64,000 nucleotides of DNA from Procambarus clarkii (GCF_040958095.1 NC_091227.1:21623178-21687177), one strand, 5' to 3'; shown: positions 12,496-24,423, counted from the stretch's first letter. Notes: a model not told the origin generated them from the sequence alone. Numbers and translations are program-made.

Positions 12496-13326
12496 AGTTG
12501 TATGTAATGGGAGAGGAAGACACAGACAATAAATACATTCAGCCACATTATTGTGACTCAACGTCTCTATACAGTAATAATACAGTACTGTATTATTCAT
12601 TTGAACCAAGATTAACGTAGGCGATAAATACGATTTATATGATTGTATTCATTGGTCCATTCTCAGCTTCTAAATACTGTATGTGGTAAACAAGTAGACA
12701 AGTGTTGAATTATTTAGTTTATTACTCTATAAACTTAATTGGTATTTACTATGCAGTTTCATCCCAGCATTTTTTGCCTTTTAATTGATTTTACAATTTC
12801 ATAACACCTCCAGAGTGAAATTTCTGTGGTAAAGAAGGCATCAGAGATATAAGTACTGTACAGTGATGTATGTGTTCAGTGCATACTATATATTCTGTAC
12901 CTATATAGGTGCAGTACTGTATCTGTACAGTACAAATGTTGATGGAAAAGTGGCTGATAAACTAATTTGGTAAAAGAAAACTGAAAGGTGAATACAAAAC
13001 ATATTCAAGTGGTATTGAGAGCAGATAAGTTAATCTTAAATTTGTCAGGAACTTAGAGATCAGATAAGCTGAAATTTGGAATCTGTTATAAAATATAGCA
13101 TAAGAAAAGGATATACAGTACAGTACAATGACCCCTCTAAAATGTCGGATGATGTACTTGTTACTCACAAATGATCATACTATATATAACAAAAATATTC
13201 TGAAAATGCTGGAGAAATGAGACGATCCTCCCAAAAAAAGAAAACATTGAGTACACCTGTATCCACAACAGCTCCCTGGATACCTCATACTAATAATTCA
13301 TTGTGTCTAGGGACAGGCAGCCATTG
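12496..13326. other. AT-rich DNA with many TACTGTAC words
   Basis: No gene or element recognised. ACAGTACTGTAT-type words occur near 12570-12590, 12855, 12912-12935 and 13113-13128. Confidence 0.5.
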
Positions 13327-13575
<249 letters not shown>

Positions 13576-13707
13576 CTGTATATAATATAAATGTATACAG
13601 TTATAGAGCGATGAAAGTACAGTAAAACACTTATCAAATGACAATGCATTACAGTATAGTATTTTGAATACTGTACGTACAATTAGAAGAGAAAAAATAA
13701 GAAAATG

Positions 13708-13845
13708 TTCCCAGGTTCGATCCCGTGCACCGGCGAGAAACGGTGGGCAGAGTTTCTTTCACCCTATGCCCTTGTTACCTAGTAGTAAATAGGTACCTGG
13801 GAGTTAGTCAGCTGTCACGGGCTCCTTCCTGGGGAGGGGAAAGTA
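13708..13845 (+). mobile_element. SINE, 5'-truncated
   Basis: Starts inside the B box (GGTTCGATCCC at 13714-13724) and continues with GGCGAGAAAC, AGAGTTTCTTTCACCCTATG, TAGTAAATAGGTACCTGG and CAGCTGTCACGGGCT as in the full copy at 48644-48893. The GGCCTGGTCGAGGACC tail is absent. Confidence 0.85.
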
Positions 13846-13854
13846 GTAGTAGAA

Positions 13855-13922
13855 ACAGTTGATTGACAGTTGAGAGGCGGGCCGAAAGAGCACAGCTCAA
13901 CCCCCGCAAGCACAACTAGGGG
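13855..13922 (+). mobile_element. CR1-like LINE 3' tail fragment
   Basis: TTGATTGACAGTTGAGAGGC, then GCTCAACCCCCGCAAGC and ACAACTAGG match the 3' UTR end of the copies at 46108-46340 and 15085-15292. It is fused directly to the SINE piece before it. Confidence 0.8.
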
Positions 13923-13924
13923 AA

Positions 13925-14125
13925 CACACGCATGGACGTTGGAGACCCACGTGAGCCAGACTCGAGGAGTAGAACAACTGGAACTCTCTCGAGGTAAGAT
14001 CCAGGTAAGCCTCGTGGGTGCTAGGAATCATGGACACTATGAGCCCACATGAGCCACATGGACGCTATGAGCCCACATGAGCCACATGGACGCTATGAGC
14101 CCACATGAGCCACATGGACGCTAGT
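13925..14125. repeat. 28-bp short tandem repeat related to the 19-bp array
   Basis: Three units beginning CATGGACGCTATGAGCCCAC occupy 14041-14124. One diverged word, GCATGGACGTTGGAGACCCA, lies at 13931-13950. All share CATGGACGCTA and GAG(A/C)CCCAC with the large 19-mer array 1.8 kb downstream. Confidence 0.85.
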
Positions 14126-15084
14126 GTAATATGTTAACAACTACGAAATAAAAAGCTGCACTCGCCTGTTCAGTGATGTTTACGAGTCGAAACTGGGAAC
14201 AAAAAGTTGCAAGTAGCACGGGCTATGGTGAGCCCGTTGTGGACTTACCTGGCACAGGAGCGGGGCTGTAACTTTAGTCACGCCTCTTCAGTGATAGACT
14301 CGCCCAGTATGCCACAGGTGTGAGTTAAGGACACCATGCAAAGAGACTGTTTGAATATAATGACAAGTTTAATTATTTGCAATGAAATGATGATGTTACT
14401 GTTGCCACCACTCCTCCATTAACGTAATTAATATTAATTGATATACTCAGCACTGTCTTGACCCAGAGGAGAAAAGTAAAAAATGATAAAAAGGACTTTG
14501 ATTACATCTTTGATAATTATTCAAGTGTCAATTATAGGTTATTACTTTCGGCCTGTTGATAATTAATTTAGATATTGAAGCACTTTGAGAAATAATTGAA
14601 TAAGGACAAGGACCCAGTAAGTTCAAAATCATATAGACTTAAAGTTCATTGACAAGAAAATTAATTCAAAGTTCAAAATAAACATTAATATAGAATTAAA
14701 AAAAAAATCAAGTATTTCTTTAACACAGAATACCCTAACTGGCAATGTTGACATATTAACAATTAAACCTTTAGCGAGCAATTACCTTACTTTGGGAGTC
14801 CAACCAGGGATGTACAAGCAGTTTCCCTTGGCCCAACACCTTAGGTGTTACCACACACACACTCCAACCCGAGTTGGACATTCAAGTTGGACTCAACATT
14901 CCTCGAAGGAGTTACACTGACTTGCCATAAAACTCCACCCACTTGGCATCCAAAGGTCAGTCACAGAACCTATGGCTAATCACTAGGGGTAGTCAGGACA
15001 GTGGTCAAACTAATTCTCAGGGAAACAACAGGCCGAGTGCTTGAACTGCGTCGCCTGACACCCCCTTGCACCCACATTTGCAAG
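14126..15084. other. mostly unique DNA
   Basis: No gene recognised. A short palindrome, ACGGGCTATGGTGAGCCCGT (14218-14237), lies near the left end. The rest is AT-rich with a GC-richer stretch from 14800. Confidence 0.5.
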
Positions 15085-15292
15085 GGGGGATGATGTGGGA
15101 TTCAGTGTCAGAGTAGTTAACAGGTGGAATGCATTAGGCAATGATGTGGTGAAGGCTGAGTCCATACACAGTTTACACAGTTTCAAATGTAGATATGATA
15201 GAGCCCAGTAGGCTCAGGAACCTGTACACCAGTTGATTGAAGTTGAGAGGCGGGACCAAAGAGAAAGCTCAACCTCCGCAAGCACAATTAGG
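15085..15292 (+). mobile_element. CR1-like LINE 3' end
   Basis: The segment contains AGTGTCAGAGTAGTTAACAG, GGTGGAATGCATTAGGCAAT, GATAGAGCCCAGTAGGCTCA and GAGGCGGGACCAAAGAG. Translated, the first part matches the reverse-transcriptase C-terminal box SVRVVDKWNALGSDVVEA seen better at 46108. The tail is interrupted by a SINE after CACAATTAGG and appears to resume at CTAGGTGAGTAC (15545-15556). Confidence 0.8.
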
Positions 15293-15540
15293 TTATCTTG
15301 AGATGATTTCGGGGCTCTAGTGTCTCCGCGGCCCGGTCCTCGACCAGGCCTCCACCCCCAGGAAGCAGCCCGTGACAGCTGACTAACACCCAGGTACCTA
15401 TTTTACTGCTAGGTAACAGGGGCATAGGGTGAATGAAACTTTGCCCATTGTTTCTCGCCGGCGCCTGGGATCGAACCAAGGACCACAGGATCACAAGTTC
15501 AGTGTGCTGTCCGCTCGGCCGACCAAGTACTCCCCAAGCT
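15293..15540 (-). mobile_element. tRNA-derived SINE, full length, nested in LINE tail
   Basis: On the minus strand: head with GGCCGAGCGGACAGCACACT (A box), a B-box region with a small change, GGCGAGAAACAATGGGC, GGTACCTGGGTGTTAGTCAG, a GTGGAGGCCTGGTCGAGGAC tail and CCGAAATCATCTCAAGATAA end. Flanks TTAGG and CTAGG suggest a short target duplication inside the LINE tail. Confidence 0.85.
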
Positions 15541-15556
15541 CCCCTAGGTGAGTACA

Positions 15557-15865
15557 TTTGTCAAATATCAAGCTGTCGTACACACAGTGACGGGAGTGAG
15601 AGGCTGGAGGCCAAACCTGGCCACCAGAGGGGCAGAAAGGAGAAGATGGAGGTTAGAGAGACCAAGTGTACTTCAATTACTGCACTTTGACTCAGTGTCA
15701 GCCAGAAGTATGGCTCACATCCTGTTGTAATCAAAAACTTCTGCGACAGACGGAGAGGGGAGGTAGAAAAGGGAGCAAAAGCAAAGGAGGGGGAAGAGAA
15801 CTGGAAATGAGAGGGAACCCCCTTTCAAATGTTACAGAAGAGACCCACATGATTCACACAGATGG
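15557..15865. other. unique GC-rich linker
   Basis: No recognised element. The last 25 bases (AGAGACCCACATGATTCACA onward) are diverged first units of the next array. Confidence 0.5.
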
Positions 15866-17345
15866 TAGAGACCCACATGGACGCTAGAGACCCACATGGA
15901 CACTAGAGACCCACATGGACGCTAGAGACCAACATGGACGCTAGAGACCCACATGGACGCTAGAGACCCACATGGACGCTAGAGACCCACATGGACGCTA
16001 GAGACCCACATGGACGCTAGAGACCAACATGGACGCTAGAGACCCACATGGACACTAGAGACCAACATGGACGCTAGAGACCAACATGGACGCTAGAGAC
16101 CCACATGGACGCTAGAGACCCACATGGACGCTAGAGACCCACATGGACGCTAGAGACCCATATGGACGCTAGAGACCAACATGGACGCTAGAGACCCACA
16201 TGGACGCTAGAGACCCACATGGACGCTAGAGACCCACATGGACGCTTGAGACCCACATGGACGCTAGAGACCAACATGGACGCTAGAGACCCACATGGAC
16301 GCTAGAGACCCACATGGACGCTAGAGACCCACATGGACGCTAGAGACCCACATGGACGCTAGAGACCCACATGGACGCTTGAGACCCACATGGACACTAG
16401 AGACCCACATGGACGCTAGAGACCCACATGGACGCTAGAGACCCACATGGACGCTTGAGACCCACATGGACGCTAGAGACCAACATGGACGCTAGAGACC
16501 CACATGGACGCTAGAGACCCACATGGACGCTAGAGACCCACATGGACGCTAGAGACCCACATGGACGCTAGAGACCCACATGGACGCTTGAGACCCACAT
16601 GGACGCTAGAGACCAACATGGACGCTAGAGACCAACATGGACGCTAGAGACCAACATGGACGCTAGAGACCAACATGGACGCTAGAGACCCACATGGACG
16701 CTTGAGACCCACATGGACGCTAGAGACCAACATGGACGCTAGAGACCAACATGGACGCTAGAGACCAACATGGACGCTAGAGACCCACATGGACGCTAGA
16801 GACCCACATGGACGCTAGAGACCCACATGGACGCTTGAGACCCACATGGACGCTAGAGACCAACATGGACGCTAGAGACCAACATGGACGCTAGAGACCA
16901 ACATGAACGCTAGAGACCAACATGGACGCTAGAGACCCACATGGACGCTAGAGACCAACATGGACGCTAGAGACCAACATGGACGCTAGAGACCAACATG
17001 GACGCTAGAGACCCACATGGACGCTTGAGACCCACATGGACGCTAGAGACCAACATGGACGCTAGAGACCAACATGGACGCTAGAGACCAACATGGACGC
17101 TAGAGACCCACATGGACGCTAGAGACCCACATGGACGCTAGAGACCCACATGGACGCTTGAGACCCACATGGACGCTAGAGACCAACATGGACGCTAGAG
17201 ACCAACATGGACGCTAGAGACCAACATGGACGCTAGAGACCAACATGGACGCTAGAGACCCACATGAACGCTAGAGACCAACATGGACGCTAGAGACCAC
17301 CATGGACGCTAGAGACCCACATGGACGCTAGAGACCCACATGGAC
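15866..17345. repeat. 19-bp minisatellite array, ~78 copies
   Basis: The unit is ACGCTAGAGACCCACATGG, tandem for about 1.48 kb. Common variants are ACCAACATGG for ACCCACATGG and ACGCTTGAG for ACGCTAGAG. They recur in blocks, for example runs of several CCAACATGG units after each CTTGAG unit, indicating a higher-order pattern. It is not coding. Confidence 0.98.
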
Positions 17346-18008
17346 CCCACCCCCCCCACCCCCCCTTGAGCCACATAGACACAAGGAAGCACTTTAGTAA
17401 ATAAATGGACAGATAATCGGTATAAGAAAACACGCGAGAGTGTAATCCCGCTGCAGTACCCAAGTGACCGACAGTGAAGGAGGTGGTGGGGGCCAAGGAG
17501 CTGACGCCCGACCCTGCAAGCAGGCACAACGTAGCTGAGTACGCACGCACACAGCCCCGCGCCAACAAATCACAGCCCATAAGTCTCCCCACGGCAGGGG
17601 GAGTGGGGGCGTGGGTAAAGGGCCGTGGGGAGGGAAGGGTTAGGGTAAGGGATCGTGGGGAAGGAGAAGGCGGGGGTGCATGATAGGAGGCGGGGGGGGG
17701 GTTTGGGGGGTTGGCACCATGGGTTTTTTCAGGGACGAGGGGAAGTAGTGGGTTATACCCCTCTGGCCTGCCTTGGTTTCCCCTCTCGATCAATACTTGT
17801 CTATTTTCCCCGGGCTGGGAGCCGAGGCTGGGACCAGAAGGGCATACACCGCTGACGGGTGAGAGGGGAGACTGAGCCTTGCGGGGGGCGGCCAGAGGGG
17901 CGGGGCGGCGGGGGGCGGCTTAGGTCAGGCCGGGTCAACACTCTGGCCACTATGCCGCCCTCACAATCAAGTGTATAAGAGCCAGTAATGGCATAACTCA
18001 CCACACTG
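17346..18008. other. GC-rich linker between two arrays
   Basis: Contains C-run 17348-17367, G-rich patches at 17600-17710 and 17880-17930, and no recognised element. Open frames on both strands here are low-complexity Pro/Gly-rich and are not supported as genes. Confidence 0.5.
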
Positions 18009-19426
18009 GCGGCACCCACGCCGCCCACACCCACGCCGTCCACACCCACGCCGCCCACACCCACGCCGTCCATACCCTCGCTACCCACATCCACGCCACC
18101 CACACCCACGCCGCCCACACCCACGCCGCCCACACCCACGCCGTCCACACCCACGCCGCCCACACCCACGCCGTCCATACCCTCGCTACCCACACCCACG
18201 CCGTCCACACCCACGCCACCCACACCCACGCCGCCCACACCCACGCCGCCCACACCCACGCCGTCCATACCCTCGCTACCCACATCCACGCCACCCACAC
18301 CCACGCCGCCCACACCCACGCCGCCCACACCCACGCCGCCCACACCCACGCCGCCCACACCCACGCCGTCCACACCCTCGCTACCCACATCCACGCCGCC
18401 CACACCCACGCCGCCCACACCCACGCCGCCCACACCCACGCCGTCCACACCCACGCCGTCCATACCCTCGTTACCCACATCCACGCCGCCCACACCCACG
18501 CCGTCCACACCCACGCCACCCACACCCACGCCGCCCACACCCACGCCGTCCATACCCTCGCTACCCACATCCACGCCACCCACACCCACGCCGCCCACAC
18601 CCACGCCGCCCACACCCACGCCGCCCACACCCACGCCGCCCACACCCACGCCGTCCATACCCTCGCTACCCACATCCACGCCGCCCACACCCACGCCGCC
18701 CACACCCACGCCACCCACACCCACGCCGTCCACACCCACGCCGCCCACACCCACGCCGTCCATACCCTCGCTACCCACATCCACGCCACCCACACCCACG
18801 CCGCCCACACCCACGCCGCCCACACCCACGCCGCCCACACCCACGCCGTCCATACCCTCGCTACCCACATCCACGCCGCCCACACCCACGCTGCCCACAC
18901 CCACGCCACCCACACCCACGCCGTCCACACCCACGCCGCCCACACCCACGCCGCCCACACCCACGCCGTCCATACCCTCGCTACCCACATCCACGCCGCC
19001 CACACCCACGCCACCCACACCCACGCCGTCCACACCCACGCCGCCCACACCCACGCCGCCCACACCCACGCCGCCCACACCCACGCCACCCACACCCACG
19101 CCACCCACACCCACGCCGTCCAAACCCACGCCGTCCACACCCACGCCGCCCACACCCACGCCGTCCATACCCTCGCTACCCACATCCACGCCGCCCACAC
19201 CCACGCCACCCACACCCACGCCGTCCACACCCACGCCGCCCACACCCACGCCGCCCACACCCACGCCGCCCACACCCACGCCACCCACACCCACGCCGTC
19301 CACACCCACGCCGTCCACACCCACGCCACCCACACCCACGCCGTCCACACCCACGCCACCCACACCCACGCCGTCCACACCCACGCCGCCCACACCCACG
19401 CCGCCCACACCTACGCCGCCCACACC
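18009..19426. repeat. 15-bp minisatellite array, ~94 copies
   Basis: The unit is CACACCCACGCCGCC with GTC or ACC variants at the last three bases. Because 15 is a multiple of three, the minus strand has a 540-codon open frame (17801-19423) that reads as an elastin-like GVGVG repeat, and a second frame reads WVWAA. A special variant pair containing CATACCCTCGCTACCCACATC recurs at 90- or 105-bp spacing (near 18075, 18180, 18270, 18375, 18465, 18555, 18660, 18765, 18855), then at 120 and 195 bp. This is a higher-order repeat of six to eight units. The open frame begins inside the array with no ATG there and has no flanking gene structure, so coding is unlikely. Confidence 0.97.
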
Positions 19427-19464
19427 TTATCTCACCCTCGATTCACCCAAGCCCATCCCAGTAC

Positions 19465-19588
19465 ACCTTTTGGAGAGGCACACACGAAGGGAAAAGTTTA
19501 GAAATGGGCAACAGTTTTCAACAGTGAGAGGTATGGCAGCAGGCGGGCTGTCCGCCTTGCTGACACCATGTGTGGGTGTTGGCAGCTA
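19465..19588 (+). repeat. dispersed repeat, copy 1
   Basis: GGAGAGGCAC, AAGTTTAGAAATGGGCAAC and GCAGGCGGGCTGTCCGCCTT, then TGCTGACACC and GTGTGGGTGTTGGCA, align with 24515-24630. The class is unknown. Confidence 0.75.
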
Positions 19589-19822
19589 AGCTAAGCTGGC
19601 TCCCTCTTGTCAGGGAGCTGTGAGTGTGTGAGAGGTTCTTCACATGTGTTTCACCATATATGGATGTCTATAGATGAACACTGTGTACCAGTCACATATA
19701 CACACTCCGTTGTTTAGTTTAATTTAGGGTCTTTATTTTATTATTATTTATTTATTTTTATTTATCTATTTTATTATTTTTAAATACTCTCCGGCCCACC
19801 ACTGCCCTCCCCGGGCCCCACC

Positions 19823-20062
19823 CCAGCCCGCCCCGGCCCACCACAGCCCACCCCGGCCCACCACATCCCCTCCCCGGCCCACCACATCCCCTCCCCGGCC
19901 CACCACATCCCCTCCCCGGCCCACCACATCCCCTCCCCGGCCCACCACATCCCCTCCCCGGCCCACCACATCCCCTCCCCGGCCCACCACATCCCCTCCC
20001 CGGCCCACCACATCCCCTCCCCGGCCCACCACAGCCCACCCCGGCCCACCCCGGCCCACCAC
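19823..20062. repeat. 21-bp C-rich minisatellite
   Basis: About eight core units of CCGGCCCACCACATCCCCTC plus one C, flanked by diverged CCCGGCCCACCACAGCCCA units. Confidence 0.95.
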
Positions 20063-20198
20063 AGCAAGCCCTGGTCCTCCCGACCAACAAAGGAAGCCAA
20101 ACAATATCTGGCCAGCAGACATCCGCGCCCCACGACTCATAAACAACACATGAATCCGATTTTTGTACATTTTTGTGACCTTGTGAGGCAGTGAGAGG

Positions 20199-20564
20199 CA
20201 CGAGGCCAGCGGCGAGGACGGCGGCACGAGGCCAGCGGCGAGGACGGCGGCACGAGGCCAGCGGCGAGGACGGCGGCACGAGGCCAGCGGCGAGGACGGC
20301 GGCACGAGGCCAGCGGCGAGGACGGCGGCACGAGGCCAGCGGCGAGGACGGCGGCACGAGGCCAGCGGCGAGGACGGCGGCACGAGGCCAGCGGCGAGGA
20401 CGGCGGCACGAGGCCAGCGGCGAGGACGGCGGCACGAGGCCAGCGGCGAGGACGGCGGCACGAGGCCAGCGGCGAGGACGGCGGCACGAGGCCAGCGGCG
20501 AGGACGGCGGCACGAGGCCAGCGACGAGGACGGCGGCACGAGGCCAGCGGCGAGGACGGCGGCG
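20199..20564. repeat. 26-bp GC-rich minisatellite, ~14 copies
   Basis: Units begin CACGAGGCCAGCGGCGAGGA and are nearly identical; a single GCGACG variant lies near the end. The period is not a multiple of three, so the long open frames on both strands cycle through 26-residue repeats and are by-products. Confidence 0.97.
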
Positions 20565-21264
20565 ATGGGACTAAGAACAGGAGTGATGGATGAGGTCTTG
20601 AGGGAGGGTTGCCGAGTCGTAAATAATACGGCGGTCGATGATTGGTGGGCGAGAGTGGCCAATTAGATGATTAATCCGCGGCTCGTGTTTGGCTAGGGAG
20701 CGGGTAATTACAGTATTTTTTATGGATCTGTGATAGTGTCGTCGGCTGCAGGTCTGATGTTTGGGAGGAGGGGGGGGGGGTGGACCTGTTGATGTTTAAG
20801 GAGGGAAACTCGCTAGTCGATGTTCTTTTGTTTGTGAAGGTAAACACACAGTGAGACAAGTGCTCGAACGACTTCTCACATGTCATAAATGATTTGTGAG
20901 TCCTCTTCTCTATTCTAGGAGCGCTTCTTCTATTCAATCTCCAGTATTTTTGGTACTATTTTTCTTTTTTTCCAGGAATCCTAGTTATGTGTGTGTTGTG
21001 GATCGTCAGTTCAAACACCTGCTTCCTTCTTCTGACCCATGGATTAATAACCACTTTCATTTTTCCCCATGAAACAACCCATGCATATTTTCTTCGAACA
21101 AAACAATATTATTTTCTAAAATCTAAAATATCACACTTCTTCACTTGTGGTCGTGCGATAACTGTAGCTCGGAGAACCTTTCTTGCAAACTGCTGATACA
21201 CTGATGACAACTCTGACATTCCAATGGTGGTGACATTCCTCATAATTCCCTTCCCCCTTGCCAG
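20565..21264. other. unique DNA, nothing recognised
   Basis: Contains a G run at 20768-20779. No coding frame with recognisable features. Confidence 0.5.
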
Positions 21265-21269
21265 CAATG

Positions 21270-21385
21270 ACAGTCTCGGTGATTGGTTGAGGTCTCTTGG
21301 GCGATTAAGCCAGTGTCTGGGATGCTCCCGGACGCAGGTTCCAATCCTCGTCACGGCCCTTGTGGATTTGTTCTCTTGGGCGTAT
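21270..21385 (+). mobile_element. tRNA-like SINE head fragment
   Basis: GGCGATTAAGCCAGTGTCTG, GGATGCTCCCGGACGCAGG and B-box-like GGTTCCAATCCTCGTCACGG then GCCCTTGTGGATTTGTTC are words I know from a decapod tRNA-derived repeat. No full acceptor stem is present, so it is not a functional tRNA. Confidence 0.55.
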
Positions 21386-21837
21386 CTCACGGAGACACGA
21401 TAGTCATCACATAGAAAATTAAGTTCAAAATTTTATGAAAATTGGTTCTCTCAGCAGAGGGAAAGTTCTAAATTGAACTTGGATGGCTTGAGAGGGTGAA
21501 GTTTTCCAGGAACTAAATATAATGTCTCTACCATGGTGTTCTGACCACCATTCTTCCCCCTCACTCCATCATGGGGATTTGGTGACCCCATTCCATTTAT
21601 CCGCCAATTTGTATTCATTTAAAAAACAAAGTTTGTATTCTCTGGTGGATAAAATAATCAGCCGTGAAATATTGCGTGTTCCAGCGGGTCATTCCTTTTG
21701 CCTCTTGGTTATTCCCTCTTTCACGCCTTTTATTTTTATAACCTTCAGCATTTGTCTATAGTGTCATTCTGAATGACTTTTCCCTTTCCTTTTCCCCACC
21801 CTCTCTGTCACTGGAACAGCTTTCAGTTGTCTTTAAT

Positions 21838-22325
21838 TCCAGGGAAATAAAGCTGAGAGGTACCTTTATTTTCTGTAATTCCAGTGAAATAAAGCTGAGA
21901 GGTACCTTTATTTTCTGTAATTTCAGTGAAATAAAGCTGAGAGGTACCTTTATTTTCTGTAATTCCAGTGAAATAAAGCTGAGAGGTACCTTTATTTTCT
22001 GTAATTTCAGTGAAATAAAGCTGAGAGGTACCTTTGTTTTCTGTAATTCCAGTGAAATAAAGCTGAGAGGTACCTTTATTTTCTGTAATTCCAGTGAAAT
22101 AAAGCTGAGAGGTGACTTTATTTTCTGTAATTTCAGTGAAATAAAGCTGAGAGGTGACTTTATTTTCTGTAATTTCAGTGAAATAAAGCTGAGAGGTACC
22201 TTTGTTTTCTGTAATTTCAGTGAAATAAAGCTGAGAGGTACCTTTGTTTTCTGTAATTCCAGTGAAATAAAGCTGAGAGGTACCTTTATTTTCTGTAATT
22301 CCAGTGAATTAAAATTGAGAGGTGC
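21838..22325. repeat. 42-bp minisatellite, ~11.6 copies
   Basis: Each unit contains GAAATAAAGCTGAGAGGTAC and CTTTATTTTCTGTAATTCC. The period is a multiple of three, so the minus strand keeps one frame open for 191 codons (21756-22331), reading a 14-residue repeat KVPLSFISLELQKI. Variant positions are mainly TTCC/TTTC and TACC/TGAC. No gene context is visible. Confidence 0.97.
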
Positions 22326-23439
22326 CACCACTGGTCCGTGGTGGCACCTGCAGTGTTGCAGTCGTCTTGTGGGTGCCAGGTCATCAGCGACCTCCCCGTG
22401 GCCCTAGCAGTAGCCCTCGTCGGTTTCCCCAACCTCTTTAACACACAGTTTGAACTGTTCTTCCCAACAACGCCCGGAACTTTCCACTTGGAGAATGGCT
22501 CGCATTTTACACTGGAACACCCTCATTCCATTGCTCCTTATCCTGGAATGGTTCCTTGTTTTACCTGCAAATTAAACTTTCTCCTTCTTCATTGTTTTTC
22601 ATGGCTAGGGAAAGATGTTATGATGTCCCTGTATTTCATTGTTCTTCTCTCCTCATCTGTGTTCCTGGCGCCCTACCTTTATTGCTGTATTTGCTTATTT
22701 TCCAAAGACCACTGCCCGGTCTTGTTGTCGAAACCCTTTATCTCTCATTATTTTCCGTAGCTAAGACCTTTCCTCCTCTCCTCTCCTCTCTTCTCCTCTC
22801 CTCTCCTCTCCTCTCCTCCTCCTCCTCCTGCTCCTCCTCCTCCTCCTCCTCCTCCTCCTCCTCCTCCTCCTCAAGGCGATGCCATTCCTTCTTGCGTCAT
22901 TAAACCTTTTAAAACTTGCCAAGATCTCTTCATCATTACTACTACAAAAAATGAACCGATGATTTGTTTGACTTTTGTTTCACTTATTCCAAAAACTTTA
23001 CTGCCCTGGAATATCTGTTGCCTTTATTCCTCAACTATCTCCTCTCCCATTATTCCGTTATCGCTTCCTGTCACCTTATTCCTGGAAAGTTTCCTGCTGC
23101 TTTGAAATAATGGCCGGCTGCCTCGTAAATCCTAAAATGCTTACTTAATCGTATTGATAAATGTTATTTTCTTCCCTGATTCTTAAAAACCATTTTCTTA
23201 AATCCTGACATTATGACACCTTTGATGCTTTAAAATATTGGTTTCATCCTGCCACACTAGAACACACTTTTCACCCTCCACACTACCACCATGTGACACC
23301 CTCCTGTTAGCTTTGCAGTTTCAGCTGGCGTGCATTGTTAGTCGTTCTCTGAACCTTTGTTCAGAGTGTACACTGTTTCTTTCCTCGACGCCCGCAAGAA
23401 CAACACCACCGACCGCTTCCTTTGGTCTCAGAGTCGTCT
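22326..23439. other. unique DNA with CT-rich microsatellite
   Basis: A pyrimidine tract at 22769-22873 changes from CCTCT units to (CCT)n. Otherwise I recognise no gene or transposon; the + strand frames of 115-157 codons overlap the CT tract or the next array. Confidence 0.6.
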
Positions 23440-23712
23440 TGTCCAGCGAGTTCCGCGTCGAGCAAGTCCCCAGGTCCAGCGAGTCCCCCGTCGAGGAAGT
23501 CCCAGGTCCAGCGAGTCCCAGGTGCAGCGAGTCCCAGGTCCAGCGAGTCCCAGGTCCAGCGAGTCCCAGGTCCAGCGAGTCCCAGGTCCAGCGAGTCCCA
23601 GGTGCAGCGAGTCCCAGGTGCAGCGAGTCCCAGGTGCAGCGAGTCCCAGGTCCAGCGAGTCCCAGGTGCAGCGAGTCCCGGGTCCAGCGAGTCCCAGGTG
23701 CAGCGAGCTGAG
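23440..23712. repeat. 16-bp minisatellite, ~16 copies
   Basis: Unit GCGAGTCCCAGGTCCA with GGTGCA variants; the first units are more diverged. Frames on both strands read 16-residue repeats and are by-products. Confidence 0.96.
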
Positions 23713-23962
23713 AAGGTTGAGTGCATTGTTGCCAACCCGAATCCCTTGGGTGTAAACAAGGACAATTAACAGTTTGCTAAATTAGAACATAGCACTAATC
23801 CCTTCCCGCTTCTTGCAGGATGACACGAACCCGGGGTTACTGGATCACTGTAGCGAGGTACAGTAACTACTTAGCCACTGTGAGTTGTTGTGGTTGCCTT
23901 CTCTTAGCTCACTGTGCCGGGACACCAACTGTGTCCTTGTCTGGCACTGTTGCTTCACTTAC

Positions 23963-24057
23963 CCTTCCCGGACCACCTCTAATCTCACTTCCGGGACGAC
24001 CTCTAGCCTAACTCTTCCGGGACGACCTCTAGCCTAACTCTTCCAGGACGACCACTT
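23963..24057. repeat. 26-bp short tandem repeat
   Basis: About 3.5 units starting TTCCGGGACGACCTCTAGCC. Confidence 0.85.
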
Positions 24058-24180
24058 AACCCCATTTTCTGTAACGACTGTTTATTGCACTTTGCTTGAA
24101 CGACCATGGATCTACTCATCAATTCTAGAACATCTTATTGTCATCTGGTGAACGATCATCTTTTTCTGGAACCTTCTTGC

Positions 24181-24189
24181 CCCCCCCCC

Positions 24190-24241
<52 letters not shown>

Positions 24242-24255
24242 CTCTCGCTCTCTCG

Positions 24256-24299
<44 letters not shown>

Positions 24300-24371
24300 C
24301 TCTCTTGCTCTCTTGCTCTCTCGCTCTCTCGCTCTCTCGCTCTCTCGCTCTCTCGCTCTCTCGCTCTCTCG

Positions 24372-24420
<49 letters not shown>
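24181..24420. repeat. (CT)n microsatellite with CTCTCG and CTCTTG interruptions
   Basis: A C run at 24180-24191 leads into 230 bp of CT. The middle has hexanucleotide-like CTCTCG units and a block of CTCTTG, giving internal symmetry. Confidence 0.97.

Positions 24421-24423
<3 letters not shown>

Noticed and set aside
15866-17345. CRISPR array
   Set aside because: Directly adjacent 19-bp units without spacers in a eukaryotic context; it is a minisatellite.
17290-17793. 167-codon Pro-rich frame
   Set aside because: Overlaps the end of the 19-bp array and low-complexity GC-rich linker; no domain.
17801-19423. 540-codon Gly/Val-rich protein gene
   Set aside because: The frame is open because the period is 15 bp; a second frame on the same strand is equally open, and the frame begins inside the array without an ATG.
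20191-20662. Arg/Ala/Pro-rich open frames on both strands
   Set aside because: By-products of the 26-bp GC-rich array.
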